Positions 1 through 10,834 of a stretch of 64,000 nucleotides of DNA are shown one piece after another. Source of the stretch: Lantana camara (lineage: Eukaryota; Streptophyta; Magnoliopsida; Lamiales; Verbenaceae); assembly GCA_037501455.1 (NCBI GenBank), contig CM074856.1, positions 49,629,001-49,693,000 on the forward strand, given 5' to 3'. The stretch's first letter is position 1. The number at the start of each line of letters is the position of its first letter. Both the position numbers and the translations under genes were made by a program. The notes under the pieces were generated by a model. That model saw nothing but the letters and a program-made list of their open reading frames with translations, was not told the origin of the DNA and did no database searches.

Positions 1-205
1 AGCGCCGTTTCCATATGATGCGCGAGCGTGAAGTAGTCATTTGAAATTATTGGGCCTGGGGATCTTTGCGCCCAATTTTTTTGGACTCTTAAACTTTGCG
101 AGCCCATTAGGCCCAAAATGTTGTCATTGGTATAATTTTTAAGAAAAATTATATATATATTTTTTTTTGAAGGGAGAAAAATTATAATTTTAATCTCATA
201 AGACT
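1..205. other. Intergenic DNA, no gene seen
   Basis: No open frame of note and no RNA gene could be recognised. The sequence turns AT-rich from about 140 onward. Confidence 0.5.
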
Positions 206-565
206 GACGGCATGATTAATATGCATGAATGAAATGAGGTAGGGAAGGAATGAACTTTGAAATGGAATAGACACTGGAATGAAGTGACTTTATTATAACA
301 TTCCTATGATTGATACCTTCGGTGATAAAATTAGGAATAGAATAAAAATTTTAGATTTATTTCATTCATATTGTTTACAAATAAAGATATAAGTAATAAT
401 ACTACAAATAATGATGATTAAGTACATGATTAAATATTTTATATATTAATATAATTTTTAATTTTTTTTTGGTTTTGATCAAAGTATGTTTTCATATATT
501 TAATATATTGTAGCTATTTTATATCATATCTGCTATATATAAGTCATATATGCATAAATATAGCA

Positions 566-583
566 AATATGATATATATAATA

Positions 584-637
<54 letters not shown>
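566..637. repeat. TA dinucleotide microsatellite
   Basis: A nearly pure TA/ATAT tract inside the AT-rich interior of the left part of the nested TIR element. Confidence 0.85.
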
Positions 638-639
<2 letters not shown>

Positions 640-1016
640 TATATGACATTTACATGTAGTTTATGTGATTTTGTTATATTTAATATAATGCATGATATTT
701 AAAATTAAATCAAATATAAATGTTAAATTTAATTTTCAATGAATATTTTTAATCTATTATGCATATCTATATTTATATTTATAACTTATATTTATTTTTA
801 CATATATTAAATATAATTTATTAAATTTTCAACGAGAATATATATTCGTAATAATAAAAAATAATAATATTATATACATTTCGCAAATATATGACAGATT
901 ATAAAAAAAAATAAATAAATTTTGAAAATTAAGAATGACTAATATCATAGGGTACCTAAGGAATGGATAAACTCATGTTTGTAGGAATGACGATTACCTC
1001 AATAATGAGTATTATC

Positions 1017-1951
1017 TGTAGCACCCCTACACGTGGAGATGCCACACCCCCGCACTATAGGTCAATCCACATACGAAACGAGCAATCCGTACATGAACTA
1101 ACCTATAGCGAACGGGTGACAATGCAATAAAACGACAAGCTAGGCGGGATTAACTTATACATGCAACGAAATAAAGCGGAAGCATAAACTAATCACTATC
1201 AAATATTTCCATTTATCATGTCATATCCTTACATGATTTCAAGAATTCAAGCACTAATTCAAGTTTAAACATCCTAATCATGCTTCTAACATCTAAAGCA
1301 CATCATATTCAAGTTAATCTCAAACCCTAGCTTCATATATGCAATTCAAGAATTCAAATATATCTTCAACTCTACCTTGGATGAATGAAGGAGAAGAAGG
1401 TGAAGTTATGGAGATGATGATGTTTCAAAGCTCCTAATTTCTTGATGATTTAACTTGAATAAGATGGAAACTATCTCTTCTTCTTGTGGAAGGTTTGATC
1501 GAGAGAGAGAGGTGAGGATGATTGTATGACTTGAAATGAAAATGAAGGTGGAAGAAGATTAAGGAAGCATATATCACGTAATTCATGCCTTGATTTTAAT
1601 GAAATGATGTGAATTGTAATTAAGTCCCTCACTTATATAAGTCATGCAATTGAGTTCTATTCCTACCATCTTATTCACTTTGGTCCACGAATTGTTTATG
1701 TAATTAAGTCCTCACATTTGAATAGGTGTCAATTAAGGACAATTAAGCAATTAAATCATGTTTAGCACTTAATTCACGTAACAATTAAATCTCAAATTGA
1801 CACATATTTCACATAATCATATTGAAATATAATTTATATAATTTATCATAAAATGAAGGAATTTAATAGATGAAGAAATTAAAATTAAATCCTAACCCTC
1901 AAAATCATACGTGTCGTACGTACCTGGAAAGCCGGAAATTGGGGCATTACA
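1017..1951 (-). repeat. 3' LTR of the non-autonomous retrotransposon
   Basis: 935 bp, TG...CA bounded and collinear with the copy at 2805-3743. The polypurine tract lies immediately inside it. Confidence 0.92.
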
Positions 1952-1972
1952 ATTCTCTCCCCCTTAAGAGAA
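1952..1972 (-). other. Polypurine tract
   Basis: On the minus strand AAGGGGGAGAGAAT directly abuts the 3' LTR, the expected primer for plus-strand DNA synthesis. A second similar purine run, AAGGGGGAGAGA, lies internally near 2404-2418. Confidence 0.8.
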
Positions 1973-2165
1973 TCCGTCCTCGGATTCACCCTTCCGTGTT
2001 CACCCCACACGGGTTGGCCATTCCCCGTCAGGGATTAGTCCGAAAGAGGTCTTCAATCCACGAAGTTCCTTGCAATGCTGTTAAATCACGACCCTCAACT
2101 TTCCGGGATTCTAAACACTTGCGAGACAATCTAACCTTTCACTAGAACAAGTTGCCAAATAAAAA

Positions 2166-2246
2166 TGAGAGTGCCCCGTCTCTCTAAGAAACAACGAGAG
2201 AACCCCGTCTCTCGCACAAGTATCAAGAGAACCCCGTCTCTTGACT
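2166..2246. repeat. Short tandem repeats inside the retrotransposon
   Basis: Three imperfect copies of a GAGA(A/G)(C/T)(C/G)CCCGTCTCT motif occur in 80 bp. Each is partly self-complementary (GAGA...TCTC), so the RNA could form small hairpins. Confidence 0.7.
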
Positions 2247-2785
2247 AACAAAATAAACCAGCTACCAAGAAATTAAAGGCAACAATAATGAAATATATGA
2301 TGCACGTGATATGCATGTTCAAGTGTACCGTTCACCGTGGATTGAAATTCTTCGTTGTGGTAGTTCGGTTAACACTTGATTCTTTAAATTAGTTCCTTGA
2401 CCGTCTCTCCCCCTTAAGAAAGAAAATGAAAATTTTCTTTCTTAAGCCTTCCAAAGTCTGGAGTGAATGTCCAAATGTTCACACTTTCCTTAGTTTAGCA
2501 AAGCTAGGAGGATGGTTGCTAACAATAATCATTAAATCATGCATGCTGATTAAAATGTTAATGCACGTGTAACACTCAGAAACAATTCTGAAAGCCAAAT
2601 GTAGCAATTAATTTCACAAGGTTCAAGTAGACATGTTGATCATGTAAATTTCCAAGTCACATAAGGTCAATCAGTGAGCAATTAATGACAAGAACGAATG
2701 CAATACATAAGTTACCAAATAATTCATACGCCGTTCGACCTAGACTCGACACGACACGACACTAGAACCTCGGTTTTGCAACCGG

Positions 2786-2797
2786 GCTCTGATATCA
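2786..2797 (-). other. Primer-binding site, initiator tRNA-Met type
   Basis: Just inside the 5' LTR the minus strand reads TGATATCAGAGC. This matches the complement of the initiator tRNA-Met 3' end (TGGTATCAGAGC) with one mismatch, and it fixes the element's orientation. Confidence 0.82.
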
Positions 2798-2804
2798 CCT
2801 TAGA

Positions 2805-3743
2805 TGTAGCACCCCTACACGTGGAGATACCACACCCTCGCACTATAGGTCAATCCACATACGAAACAAGCAATCCGTACATACATGAACTAACCTATAG
2901 CGAACGGGTGACAATGCAATAAAACGACAAGCTAGGCGGGATTAACTTATACATGCAACGAAATAAAGCGGAAGCATAAACTAATCACTATCAAATATTT
3001 CCATTTATCATGTCATATCCTTCCATGATTTCAAGAATTCAAGCACTAATTCAAGTTTAAACCTCCTAATCATGCTTCTAACATCTAAAGCACATCATAT
3101 TCAAGTTAACCTCAAACCCTAGCTTCATATATGCAATTCAAGAATTCAAATATATCTTCAACTCTACCTTGGATGAATGAAGGAGAAGAAGGTGAAGTTA
3201 TGGAGATGATGATGCTTCAAAGCTCCTAATTTCTTGATGATTTAACTTGAATAAGACGGAAACTATCTCTTCTTCTTGTGGAAGGTTTGATCGAGAGAGA
3301 GAGGTGAGGATGATTGTATGACTTGAAATGAAAATGAAGGTGGAAGAAGATTAAGGAAGCATATATCACGTAATTCATGCCTTGATTTTAATGAAATGAT
3401 GTGAATTGTAATTAAGTCCCTCACTTATATAAGTCATGCAATTGAGTTCTATTCCTACCATCTTATTCACTTTGGTCCACGAATTGTTTATGCAATTAAG
3501 TCCTCACATTTGAATAGGTGTCAATTAAGGACAATTAAGCAATTAAATCATGTTTAGCATTTAATTCACGTAACAATTAAATCCCAAATTGACACATATT
3601 TCACATAATCATTTTGAAATATAATTTATATAATTTATCATAAAATGAAGGAATTTAATAGATGAAGAAATTAAAATTAAATCCTAACCCTCAAAATCAC
3701 ACATGTCGTACGTACCTGGAAAGCCGGAAATTGGGGCGTTACA
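2805..3743 (-). repeat. 5' LTR of the non-autonomous retrotransposon
   Basis: 939 bp, the partner of 1017-1951. The 4-bp length difference is an ACAT duplication near 2880. Confidence 0.92.
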
Positions 3744-3923
3744 TTATCAATCACATTTTGTATCAATCAAGGGTTTGGAAATGGATGTGGGAATGCTCAT
3801 TCCATTTTCACTTCATTCCATTATACCAATCATGCCGTGAGTAACCACCTATTCCAACATTTAGTCCTTTATTTTTTTTTATTATTTTTTTTTTTTTCTT
3901 GCAAATAAGATCCTTCAAAACAA

Positions 3924-3985
3924 GGTTCCGGGTTCAAACCCCTCTGGTCAATTGGGTGTGCGTGTGTTTAAAAAAAAAAAAAAAA
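3924..3985 (+). mobile_element. 5'-truncated tRNA-derived SINE
   Basis: A box B-like GGTTCAAACCCC is followed by CTCTGGTCAATTGGGTGTG and a poly(A) tail. Imperfect flanking repeats, ATCCTTCAAAACAA at about 3910 and ATCCTTCAAAGCAA at about 3986, are probable target-site duplications. The A-box half is missing. Confidence 0.72.
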
Positions 3986-4167
3986 ATCCTTCAAAGCAAC
4001 AACTCTAGTTCCGTATCAGGGCTCTCCAAAACAACGGTACCATAAATATAATATCATGCCCACAAGTTGCCACTTCCATGGGTGTGGATAATCTCACAAT
4101 TTCAGAGCATGTTTAAAATTTGCAGGCAGTCTAAGACTAAATTATCCAAATGATGATCATCTAAATT

Positions 4168-4485
4168 CTAATTTGTAATTAGTGCAATCAATGTCTCCGA
4201 ATCAGGCTCAATAATAATTCTCTTAATTCTTTGCTCTCGGGCAAGGTAAAACCCTTGTCTGATTTCAAGCAGCTCAAGCTCAGTTATAGTTATAGTGATA
4301 GTGATACTCCCGAAGTTACATGTGAAACCGAACAAACAAGTCCTATTCTCTTTCCTAACAAAACCCCTCACAGCCGCCGAACCAACATTGTGAGATATAC
4401 TTCCATTTCCATTGGTATTGAGTTTGACCTACCCTCTATCTGGTTTGAGTTCTATTCTATGCAAAAAAATTTCGATACATTGAGT
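4168..4485 (-). pseudogene. RNase H-like (RVT_3 type) domain remnant
   Basis: The minus-strand frame carries KLNTNGNG, then VRGFVRKEN, then TELELLEIRQGFYLA and IIIEPDSETLIALI. This is the order of motifs in plant reverse-transcriptase-like RNase H domains (KLNTDG..., ELLALREGL..., VESDS...), found in LINEs and derived host proteins. It is broken: the Trp expected before VKLNTNG is a TAG stop (4429-4431), the first catalytic Asp is Asn, and the middle is replaced by an Ile/Thr run. Most likely a LINE or retrogene fossil. Confidence 0.6.
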
Positions 4486-6118
4486 TCCACTCGTGAGTTT
4501 TTTGGTCAACAAATTTGAGGGACATTAAAATGTGCTGACTTCGTTTTCCCTAGCTAAGTTGGCACTGGCCATGACAATATTTTGGAGGGAAATGAGTGAG
4601 CAACTCGCTTAGGATAAAAATTAGCCTATAATTTATGGTGGCGGGGATGACCCGAAATCCCTTTATTCAATATAAGTCAACTAAGAAATGATAGAAATAG
4701 TTATTATTTTCAATGAGAAGTTATCCCACCACTTTCCATCATATACAAAGAGAAAACAACTTCTCCGAAAACTGATATGACTAGAATAATTAGTGAATTT
4801 CGGTGCAAAAATAGGTGGTAACTTTGAGAAAAAAAGTGTTGCTTTCTCATAAGAGAATTTTCAAATTTTACACGCACACCTTACACCTCAGCTGAGTTTA
4901 ACGAGATTCAGGTGCAGAACCAACCACTGTGAATCGAGACTACACAAAGGTAGAACACTTTAGAAACTTCGCAGATTTTATCATAAATTTTGATTTCGCT
5001 ATGCTCAGTAAGAACCCGGAATAGCGTAAATAGGTTCGTGTTCCGCTTTGTGACATATAAGTTTATTTCATTTTAAGCATATTTGAAACAATTTGCACAT
5101 CAAAAAGATTCAGTTTACGTCATTCATGAATCATTTCAAAGACGATTCGTAATATTTGAGGTAAGTTTGGAGATTTATTTATGATAATTATTGTGAAATT
5201 CGTTTTATAGATAATTTTCGTATTGGTTGGAATATCGCATGGTTACTGAAATGAATAAAATAAAAGTATGTTGATTAGTTATTCTTGAACATATATTATA
5301 AGTTGATCCCAAATATAAAAATTTAAAATATACACTATTTTTGTTTGTTGTCTGTATATATTTTTCAAAATAAAATTGGAGTTGGAATTATTAATTCATC
5401 TAATGTCTTGCTGTAATTATAATTTTTAACATAAATTATAAATCATAAAACTCTATGAGAGTTGATACAACCTTTTCTTTATTGAAACAAAAGGGGAAAA
5501 TAAACAAAAATATATTAAGAATCTTGTAATTTATAAGGAAATATTTATAATTTTGAATTTTCAAGTAGATTTTTTTTGTTTTGCACAGGCTAAATATCAA
5601 GAGCTGTGGAATAAATAAATAACTATTCCTAAGATATTGTATTATAGTAATAACAAATAGCACCAAATAATGAAAAATTCTAACTTAAATCCCATTCAGT
5701 CGAACCCAACTGATTATAATAATAAGTATATTACACTTATGTTATTTGATTAATAGTACTCCCACTAAATTTTCTATCCAGCATAAGAGATATATAAAAG
5801 CATAAGAGATATATAAAACACTCGACGCTTATTATAGCGATTTGACTAAACTTATATTATTTTGATTTGTGTTGTCTTTACGGGGACTTTGCATAGATGG
5901 AAGGAAAAGTGCTTCGCAGCTGTGCAATAAGCCAATAATTGAGGTGTTAGCCAATAATATTGGTACCACTTGCCATCAATATTGTTGCATCATAGCTATG
6001 GAAACTAACCAATTACCTTCAGAATATTGAACTAATGTTAGGTTTGTTACCTAAATTGTCAATTTACATTTTTTTAAATGTTGTGATTAGGTTGTATAAA
6101 GTGGAATATAAGTAGTGA
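4486..6118. other. Intergenic DNA, no gene seen
   Basis: Only short AT-rich frames. No recognisable protein motif, RNA gene or terminal repeat was found. Confidence 0.5.
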
Positions 6119-6235
6119 GGTACAAGTGGTTAAAAAAAAAAAAAAAGGTACAAGTGGTTAATTATTTCATTCTGCAGAGTAATGTCTCAGATTTGAATCT
6201 TATTTGGATTTGGGTGTGCGTGTTTTTTTTTTTTT
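6119..6235 (+). repeat. Degenerate SINE-like tail with a direct repeat
   Basis: The motif GGTACAAGTGGTTA is repeated at about 6119 and 6148 around an A-run. It is followed by a decayed ATTTGGGTGTGCGTG SINE-type 3' end and a T-run. No clear promoter boxes remain. Confidence 0.4.
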
Positions 6236-6375
6236 TTTTAAAGTGACTAGTGAATAATTGCAAAAACTAAGTTAAAAGCAAAATAAACAAATATAAATTA
6301 AGTGACGTTTATAAAAAAACATTTCTCATAGATTCTATAAATTTGCATTTACTTACGAAAACGGCTTACTAATTT

Positions 6376-6482
6376 TTTTTTTTTTTTTTTATCACACACA
6401 CCCCAAGTGACCAGAGGGATTCGAACCCGGGTCATTGCCTTCGAGAAAGAACCCTCAGACCATTTGGCCAATCCTTGTTGGC
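6376..6482 (-). mobile_element. Full-length tRNA-derived SINE
   Basis: On the minus strand the order is GGCCAAATGGTCTGAGGG (A-box region), GGGTTCGAATCCC (B box), CTCTGGTCACTTGGGGTGTG and a poly(A) tail. A 17-bp target-site duplication with one mismatch, AAACG(G/A)CTTACTAATTT, lies at 6359-6375 and 6483-6499. The 3' end matches the truncated copy near 3924 and the tail near 15930, so these belong to one family. It would be transcribed by RNA polymerase III and moved by a LINE in trans. Confidence 0.88.
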
Positions 6483-7667
6483 AAACGACTTACTAATTTG
6501 ATGTAGAACTGAAAATCCGTTCCTAGTATTTTAAAGTTCTAATTTATTTCTACTTAAAATATACAAAAGTTGATTTCCAAACACTTTAAAGTACGAAAAG
6601 AAAACCGAAAAAATTTAGAAGAACTTTTTTTTTTAAAGAATTTACCTATGGAGTTTCAAAAAACTGAGTACCTATCTCTCATATCATATGTGTAAACTTC
6701 ATTTTAAATCCCAGACATTGAACATTTTTTTTTCTAAATCCTATTGATCACAATATCCCATAATTACTTTTCCATCATTCATTTTCTGTCAAATTTAATC
6801 CTTTTTAAGTGAATTGTGTCCAAGGTAATGCCTGAATCATACATGTAATTGTGTCTTATTTTTTTTTTTCTATTTTATTTTATTGGTTTGGCTTGTTCAC
6901 TACAAGAAAACTGTCAATTTCCGACGGAATACCGACGGTTTTCCGACGGAATTTGTTCAAAAATATAAAAATAAAAATAAATATTTTCCGACGAAAATTT
7001 CGTCGGTAATCCGTCGGAAACATTTCCAACGGACAATTCCGTCAGTAATTCCGTCGGAAAATATAAAAATATAAAAATAAAAATAAAAATAAATATTTTC
7101 CGACGGAATACCGACGGTTTTCCGACGGACTTTGTTGGAAAATATAAAAACAAAAATAAATATTTTCCGACGGAAATTCCGTCGGTAATCCGTCGGAAAC
7201 TATAAAAATATAAAGATATAAAAATAAAAATAAATATTTTCCGACGGAAATTCCCCGTCGGAAACTATAAAAATATAAAAATAAAAATAAATATTTCCGA
7301 CGGAAATTCCGTCGGTAATCCGTCGAAAACTATTAAATTTAATTAAATAATTTTTTTTTTTAATTACTAATTTTATTTTTAAATGTACAAATATCTTATA
7401 ATGTAACTTATAATTAATATATTAATTTTAGAAAAAATTCTTATTATCATACTCTATATATTTTCAATAGATCGGAGAACTCTTAATTCTAATGAGTTTT
7501 ATTTTCATTTGAATAAGTACTTTTAAAAAATTCCAATAAATATGATTATATTTAATTCATATAATCATATATTTAAAATTTTATATTTTAAATTAATAAC
7601 AAAACGTATTTAAATAATTATTTGAAATAAGTATATAAATATATTTAAAGACAAAATATTAACAATA

Positions 7668-7745
7668 AGCAAGTTAGCCAAGTTGGTAAGGGGGTCACCA
7701 TTCTCTCTTGGAGACCCGAGTTCGAATCCCTGCGAACGCAATAAT
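7668..7745 (+). repeat. tRNA-like (SINE head) segment inside the CACTA element
   Basis: TTAGCCAAGTTGGTAAGGG resembles an A box and GAGTTCGAATCCC a B box, about 35 bp apart. It does not fold as a complete tRNA by eye and there is no clear poly(A) tail, so a SINE fragment is the better call. Confidence 0.5.
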
Positions 7746-7840
7746 CGTGAGAATTAATTCTCGCATTGGGTTGGCTCGCTTAGAAGATTCAACGAAGACT
7801 TGATGACGTGAAGAAGACTCGCGCACGTACGTAGGCTTGA

Positions 7841-8132
7841 CGGCGTGAAGACTCCTTTGATTTCCGTGTCAAAGTCTTGAAGTCCGTTGATCGAAGTCAA
7901 TGTTGATGTCGTCATTAAGTTCACGGCGTGAAGACTCCTTTGATTTCCGTGTCAAAGTCTTGAAGTCCGTTGATCGAAGTCAATGTTGATGTCGTCATTA
8001 AGTTCTTAAAGTTCAAGTCCCGCTGCTACGTGAAGACTCCTTTGATTTCCGTGTCGAAGTCTTGAAGTCCGTTGATCGAAGTCAATGTTGATGTCGTCAT
8101 TAAGTTCTTAAAGTTCAAGTCCCGCTGCTACG
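7841..8132. repeat. Tandem repeat of about 80-110 bp, three copies
   Basis: The block starting GTGAAGACTCCTTTGATTTC and ending GTCGTCATTAAGTTC is present three times. The last two copies also share TTAAAGTTCAAGTCCCGCTG. The copies are almost identical. Confidence 0.85.
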
Positions 8133-8793
8133 AGGAACTACAATCTTTGAAGGTTCTACGGTTTCATCAAAGCTGCAGGTAAATCACGTGGTTTTCTCCG
8201 TCAAAATCGGTAAAAATCGCGCCTACGTGTTCGAGAATAAGCTTCACGCCCTCGAATACAAAATTGAAGAGAAGAATCAGAGAAATAAACTTCATAGGAT
8301 TTATTCCTTTAAATTCGACAAGTTCTTTAAATTATTATATATTTTGTTCATATATTTTGTCTTGTAATTTATTTTGCAGACAATAAAAATTTGTTGTGAA
8401 CAAATTTTGGCACGCCCGGTGGGACAATAAAAATTAAGCTCGGCTCGTGGCTCATCTGAGGTGTTGGTGTGGCTTGTTTCGGGGGTGGTTCGAGTCTCAC
8501 AAATGATTTTTTTATTCTTTTTAGATTATTTACTTTTATTCTATTTTCCGACGGATTTTCCGTCGGAAAGTCGTTTATTATTTTTAACATTTCGTTAAAA
8601 TTTCCGTCGGAAATCCGTCGGAAATGTTTCCGACGGATAATTCCGTCGGTAATCCGTCGGTAAATTTTTCCGAGGAGTAGTTATGCGACAACAATCATCC
8701 GTCCGAAATTCGTCGGTATTTGATGTTTCCGACGGATTTCCGACGGAATTCCGACGAACAGTGCCGTCGGAATTCCGCTGTTTTCTTGTAGTG

Positions 8794-9765
8794 GTTATAT
8801 CTCATTTATTATGAGTTCGAACTTGCTCAAACCATTAAGATTAAATCCTTCTTAAAAATGACAATTGTATATTCGTATACTTGAACATTAAATCTCTAAG
8901 TATAAATTAATATAATATCAAATCATTGAACTACCTTGTCCGATAGTTCACACGTAAGGAGTTTAGGGTTAATAAATTTGCAACAATAATATGTGTCACG
9001 AATACTATTATACCCTCAAACTCAAAGATGAGATCTGAATTTGGTTGAATAGAAGACAAACTAAATTTAGGAATTTGAAATAATTATGGGATGAAAGGAT
9101 GAGCATGATCCCTATGATGAGATTGTTCCACCTTATCAGAATTTAGGGACCCCAAGGTCTCATAATTGAGTTCTATAATTCATTACTTGAGTTGAATAAT
9201 ATATTGGTACTTTATACATTTTAATTTTAATGATTTTGGACGAAATATTTTTTATTTTTTCATTAATTAATAGATAGGAAATTAGGAATATATAGGATTG
9301 TATAGCTACATGCATGGAGACCTAAAATATTAGGCAATTGCTTAGTTAGTGTTGCTCATAAGCTCATGCGGTGGATAATAACATACCAAAAATGTACATA
9401 AAATTATGTTGTTTCTTGGTCTCATTTGTATCTATTTCTTTTGGCTTTGTGTTCGTGGAAGCTTCTAATTCAAAAGTTTGACCAAATTCAATTAAATATA
9501 ATGATAAGTGTATTACATTTGTTATTTATTAAATTTTTTTATAAATTACACGATAAGTGTAAAACTCGTTAGTCGAACTATATGTTTGGGTTAGAATTAG
9601 CCCTCTTTTGTGGGTTATTTAGGTGTAATTTAGTCAATAATTTGTAATGGAATATGTTTTATCATGTACTATAAAATACTGGCAGAAAGGCAAAGATGAC
9701 GATCCAAGGTGAAAGTTTACAACTGGTGTCTCACTTTCCTATTTCTCCACTGTTTTCCTTTCTAT
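8794..9765. other. Intergenic DNA, no gene seen
   Basis: AT-rich, with no coding frame, RNA gene or terminal repeat recognised. Confidence 0.45.
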
Positions 9766-10226
9766 GGGCTCGTTTACCTTGGTTGTAAAAGGTTGTTTGG
9801 TTAGCTAAACCCCCTTACCCAGTGCTTTACTTTGATAGGTATGCTTTTTGAGGTTAGTCCCGGAGCCCCGGGTAAATAGGAGTATAGGTTGGCCAATTTA
9901 ACCACTTTTTTTTGGGTGGCTAAATAAGCTGCACTCATTGTAACGAATAAAATGTCTTTTTTGTCCCTGCTTTATGGAGGAAGATTACAACTTTTGCCCT
10001 CTTACCTTTTTTCTTGGGTTTTTGTCATCAGTTTTTGGCGGCGGTTTCCAAGGTAGGGTCAGTTTGGTAATTTGTGGGCTTAACAACCACATAGTGGGGT
10101 CTCCAACCAAGCAAAGTAAAACGGGTACATAATTGGTCTTAACATGGATAATGGCTAAATAGCCATTAAAAAACTATTAGCCAAACTATGGGGAAAGGTT
10201 TACCAACTTCCAAAGTAAACGAGCCC
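9766..10226. mobile_element. MITE, GGGCTCGTTTAC family, copy 1
   Basis: Perfect 12-bp terminal inverted repeats GGGCTCGTTTAC...GTAAACGAGCCC flank 461 bp of non-coding DNA, with a possible TAT duplication outside. The interior contains CCCGGAGCCCCGGGTAA, shared with the copies near 10440 and (inverted) 16770. Confidence 0.8.
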
Positions 10227-10336
10227 TATGATGCTTACTCCCTCACCGGTGTGAGTATCGAACGTATTATCGATTCTTTAAAATATACAGATTCTTATTC
10301 GATGTATGAATAAATATAGACTTTTTAGTACTCGTA

Positions 10337-10834
10337 CGAGCTCGTTTACTATGCTAGTAATGGTTGGTTTGGTTATCTAACCAAGGCTTCACAGCCATTT
10401 ACTTTGTAAGTTGGCTCTATAGGTCCTTAACCCGAAGCCCCGGGTAACTCCTTGGAGAGGCAGGACAAATTAGCCATAATTTTTGATGCTTTTAAATACA
10501 TAGGTGTGGTTGGTTTAGGCAAAATCTCAACAATGTCCTTGCTTTCTAACACAAAGTTACAATATTACCCCTCGTTTTTTTTTTTGTGAAATCCCGCCAA
10601 TACTATTGATTTTCCCCCCAAATTTGGGCACAGAAACCAAAGGAGGATCAAAATGGTCTTTTAATATATTTGAAGGGTAGATAACCATGAAAGGTAAAGA
10701 AATTCTCAAATTGAGATAACAATGGATAAATTTGCAACCATCAAAGTAAAAGGTTCTTGAGTGTATATAACCCAAAAAAACACTATTCCACAACCAACCC
10801 CAATGGATAGCTGCCCAACAAAGTAAACGAGCTC
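10337..10834. mobile_element. MITE, GGGCTCGTTTAC family, copy 2
   Basis: Inverted ends GAGCTCGTTTACT...AGTAAACGAGCTC and the shared internal CCCGAAGCCCCGGGTAA motif place it with the neighbouring copy. A GTA duplication is plausible. Confidence 0.75.

Larger units (their letters stand above)
1017..3743 (-). mobile_element. Complete non-autonomous LTR retrotransposon
   Basis: Two nearly identical long terminal repeats (1017-1951 and 2805-3743) flank only about 850 bp of internal DNA, and the whole is bounded by a perfect 5-bp duplication TTATC at 1012-1016 and 3744-3748. On the minus strand the LTR starts TGTAA(T/C)GCCCC and ends GGGGTGCTACA. The order on that strand is 5' LTR (2805-3743), primer-binding site, internal region, polypurine tract, 3' LTR (1017-1951). 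No gag or pol frame exists, so it must have been mobilised in trans. The LTRs differ mainly by a 4-bp insertion and scattered substitutions, which suggests a recent insertion. Confidence 0.93.
206..3838. mobile_element. TIR (hAT/MITE-like) element split by an LTR retrotransposon
   Basis: The left end reads GACGGCATGATT at about 206 and the right end, read on the minus strand, starts CACGGCATGATTGG at about 3838. Both continue into related GGAATGAA-rich sequence (225-275 and 3790-3825). This looks like one terminal-inverted-repeat element interrupted by the LTR retrotransposon at 1017-3743. The left interior (340-1011) is extremely AT-rich with no coding capacity. I found no clear target-site duplication for the outer element, so its superfamily is uncertain; the end sequence resembles hAT-type MITEs. 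Confidence 0.5.
6898..8793. mobile_element. Non-autonomous CACTA (En/Spm-type) transposon
   Basis: The left end is CACTACAAGAAAACTGTC and the right end, reverse-complemented, is CACTACAAGAAAACAGCGG. A 3-bp GTT duplication flanks both ends, as is standard for CACTA elements. Subterminal regions (6915-7330 and 8545-8775) carry many copies of CCGACGGAA in both orientations, the expected transposase-binding arrays. No transposase frame is present. The centre holds unrelated cargo: a tRNA-like stretch near 7670, a roughly 100-bp tandem repeat and a retrotransposon leader-like segment near 8405. Confidence 0.93.

Noticed and set aside
1870..3844. Short frames of 60-91 codons over the LTR retrotransposon
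   Set aside because: Two of them start identically because the LTR is repeated; none has gag or pol motifs.
6883..7153. Open frames in the CCGACGG repeat region
   Set aside because: They translate the subterminal repeats of the CACTA element.
7668..7745. Possible tRNA gene
   Set aside because: Promoter boxes are present but no full cloverleaf or acceptor stem could be paired; a SINE head is more likely.
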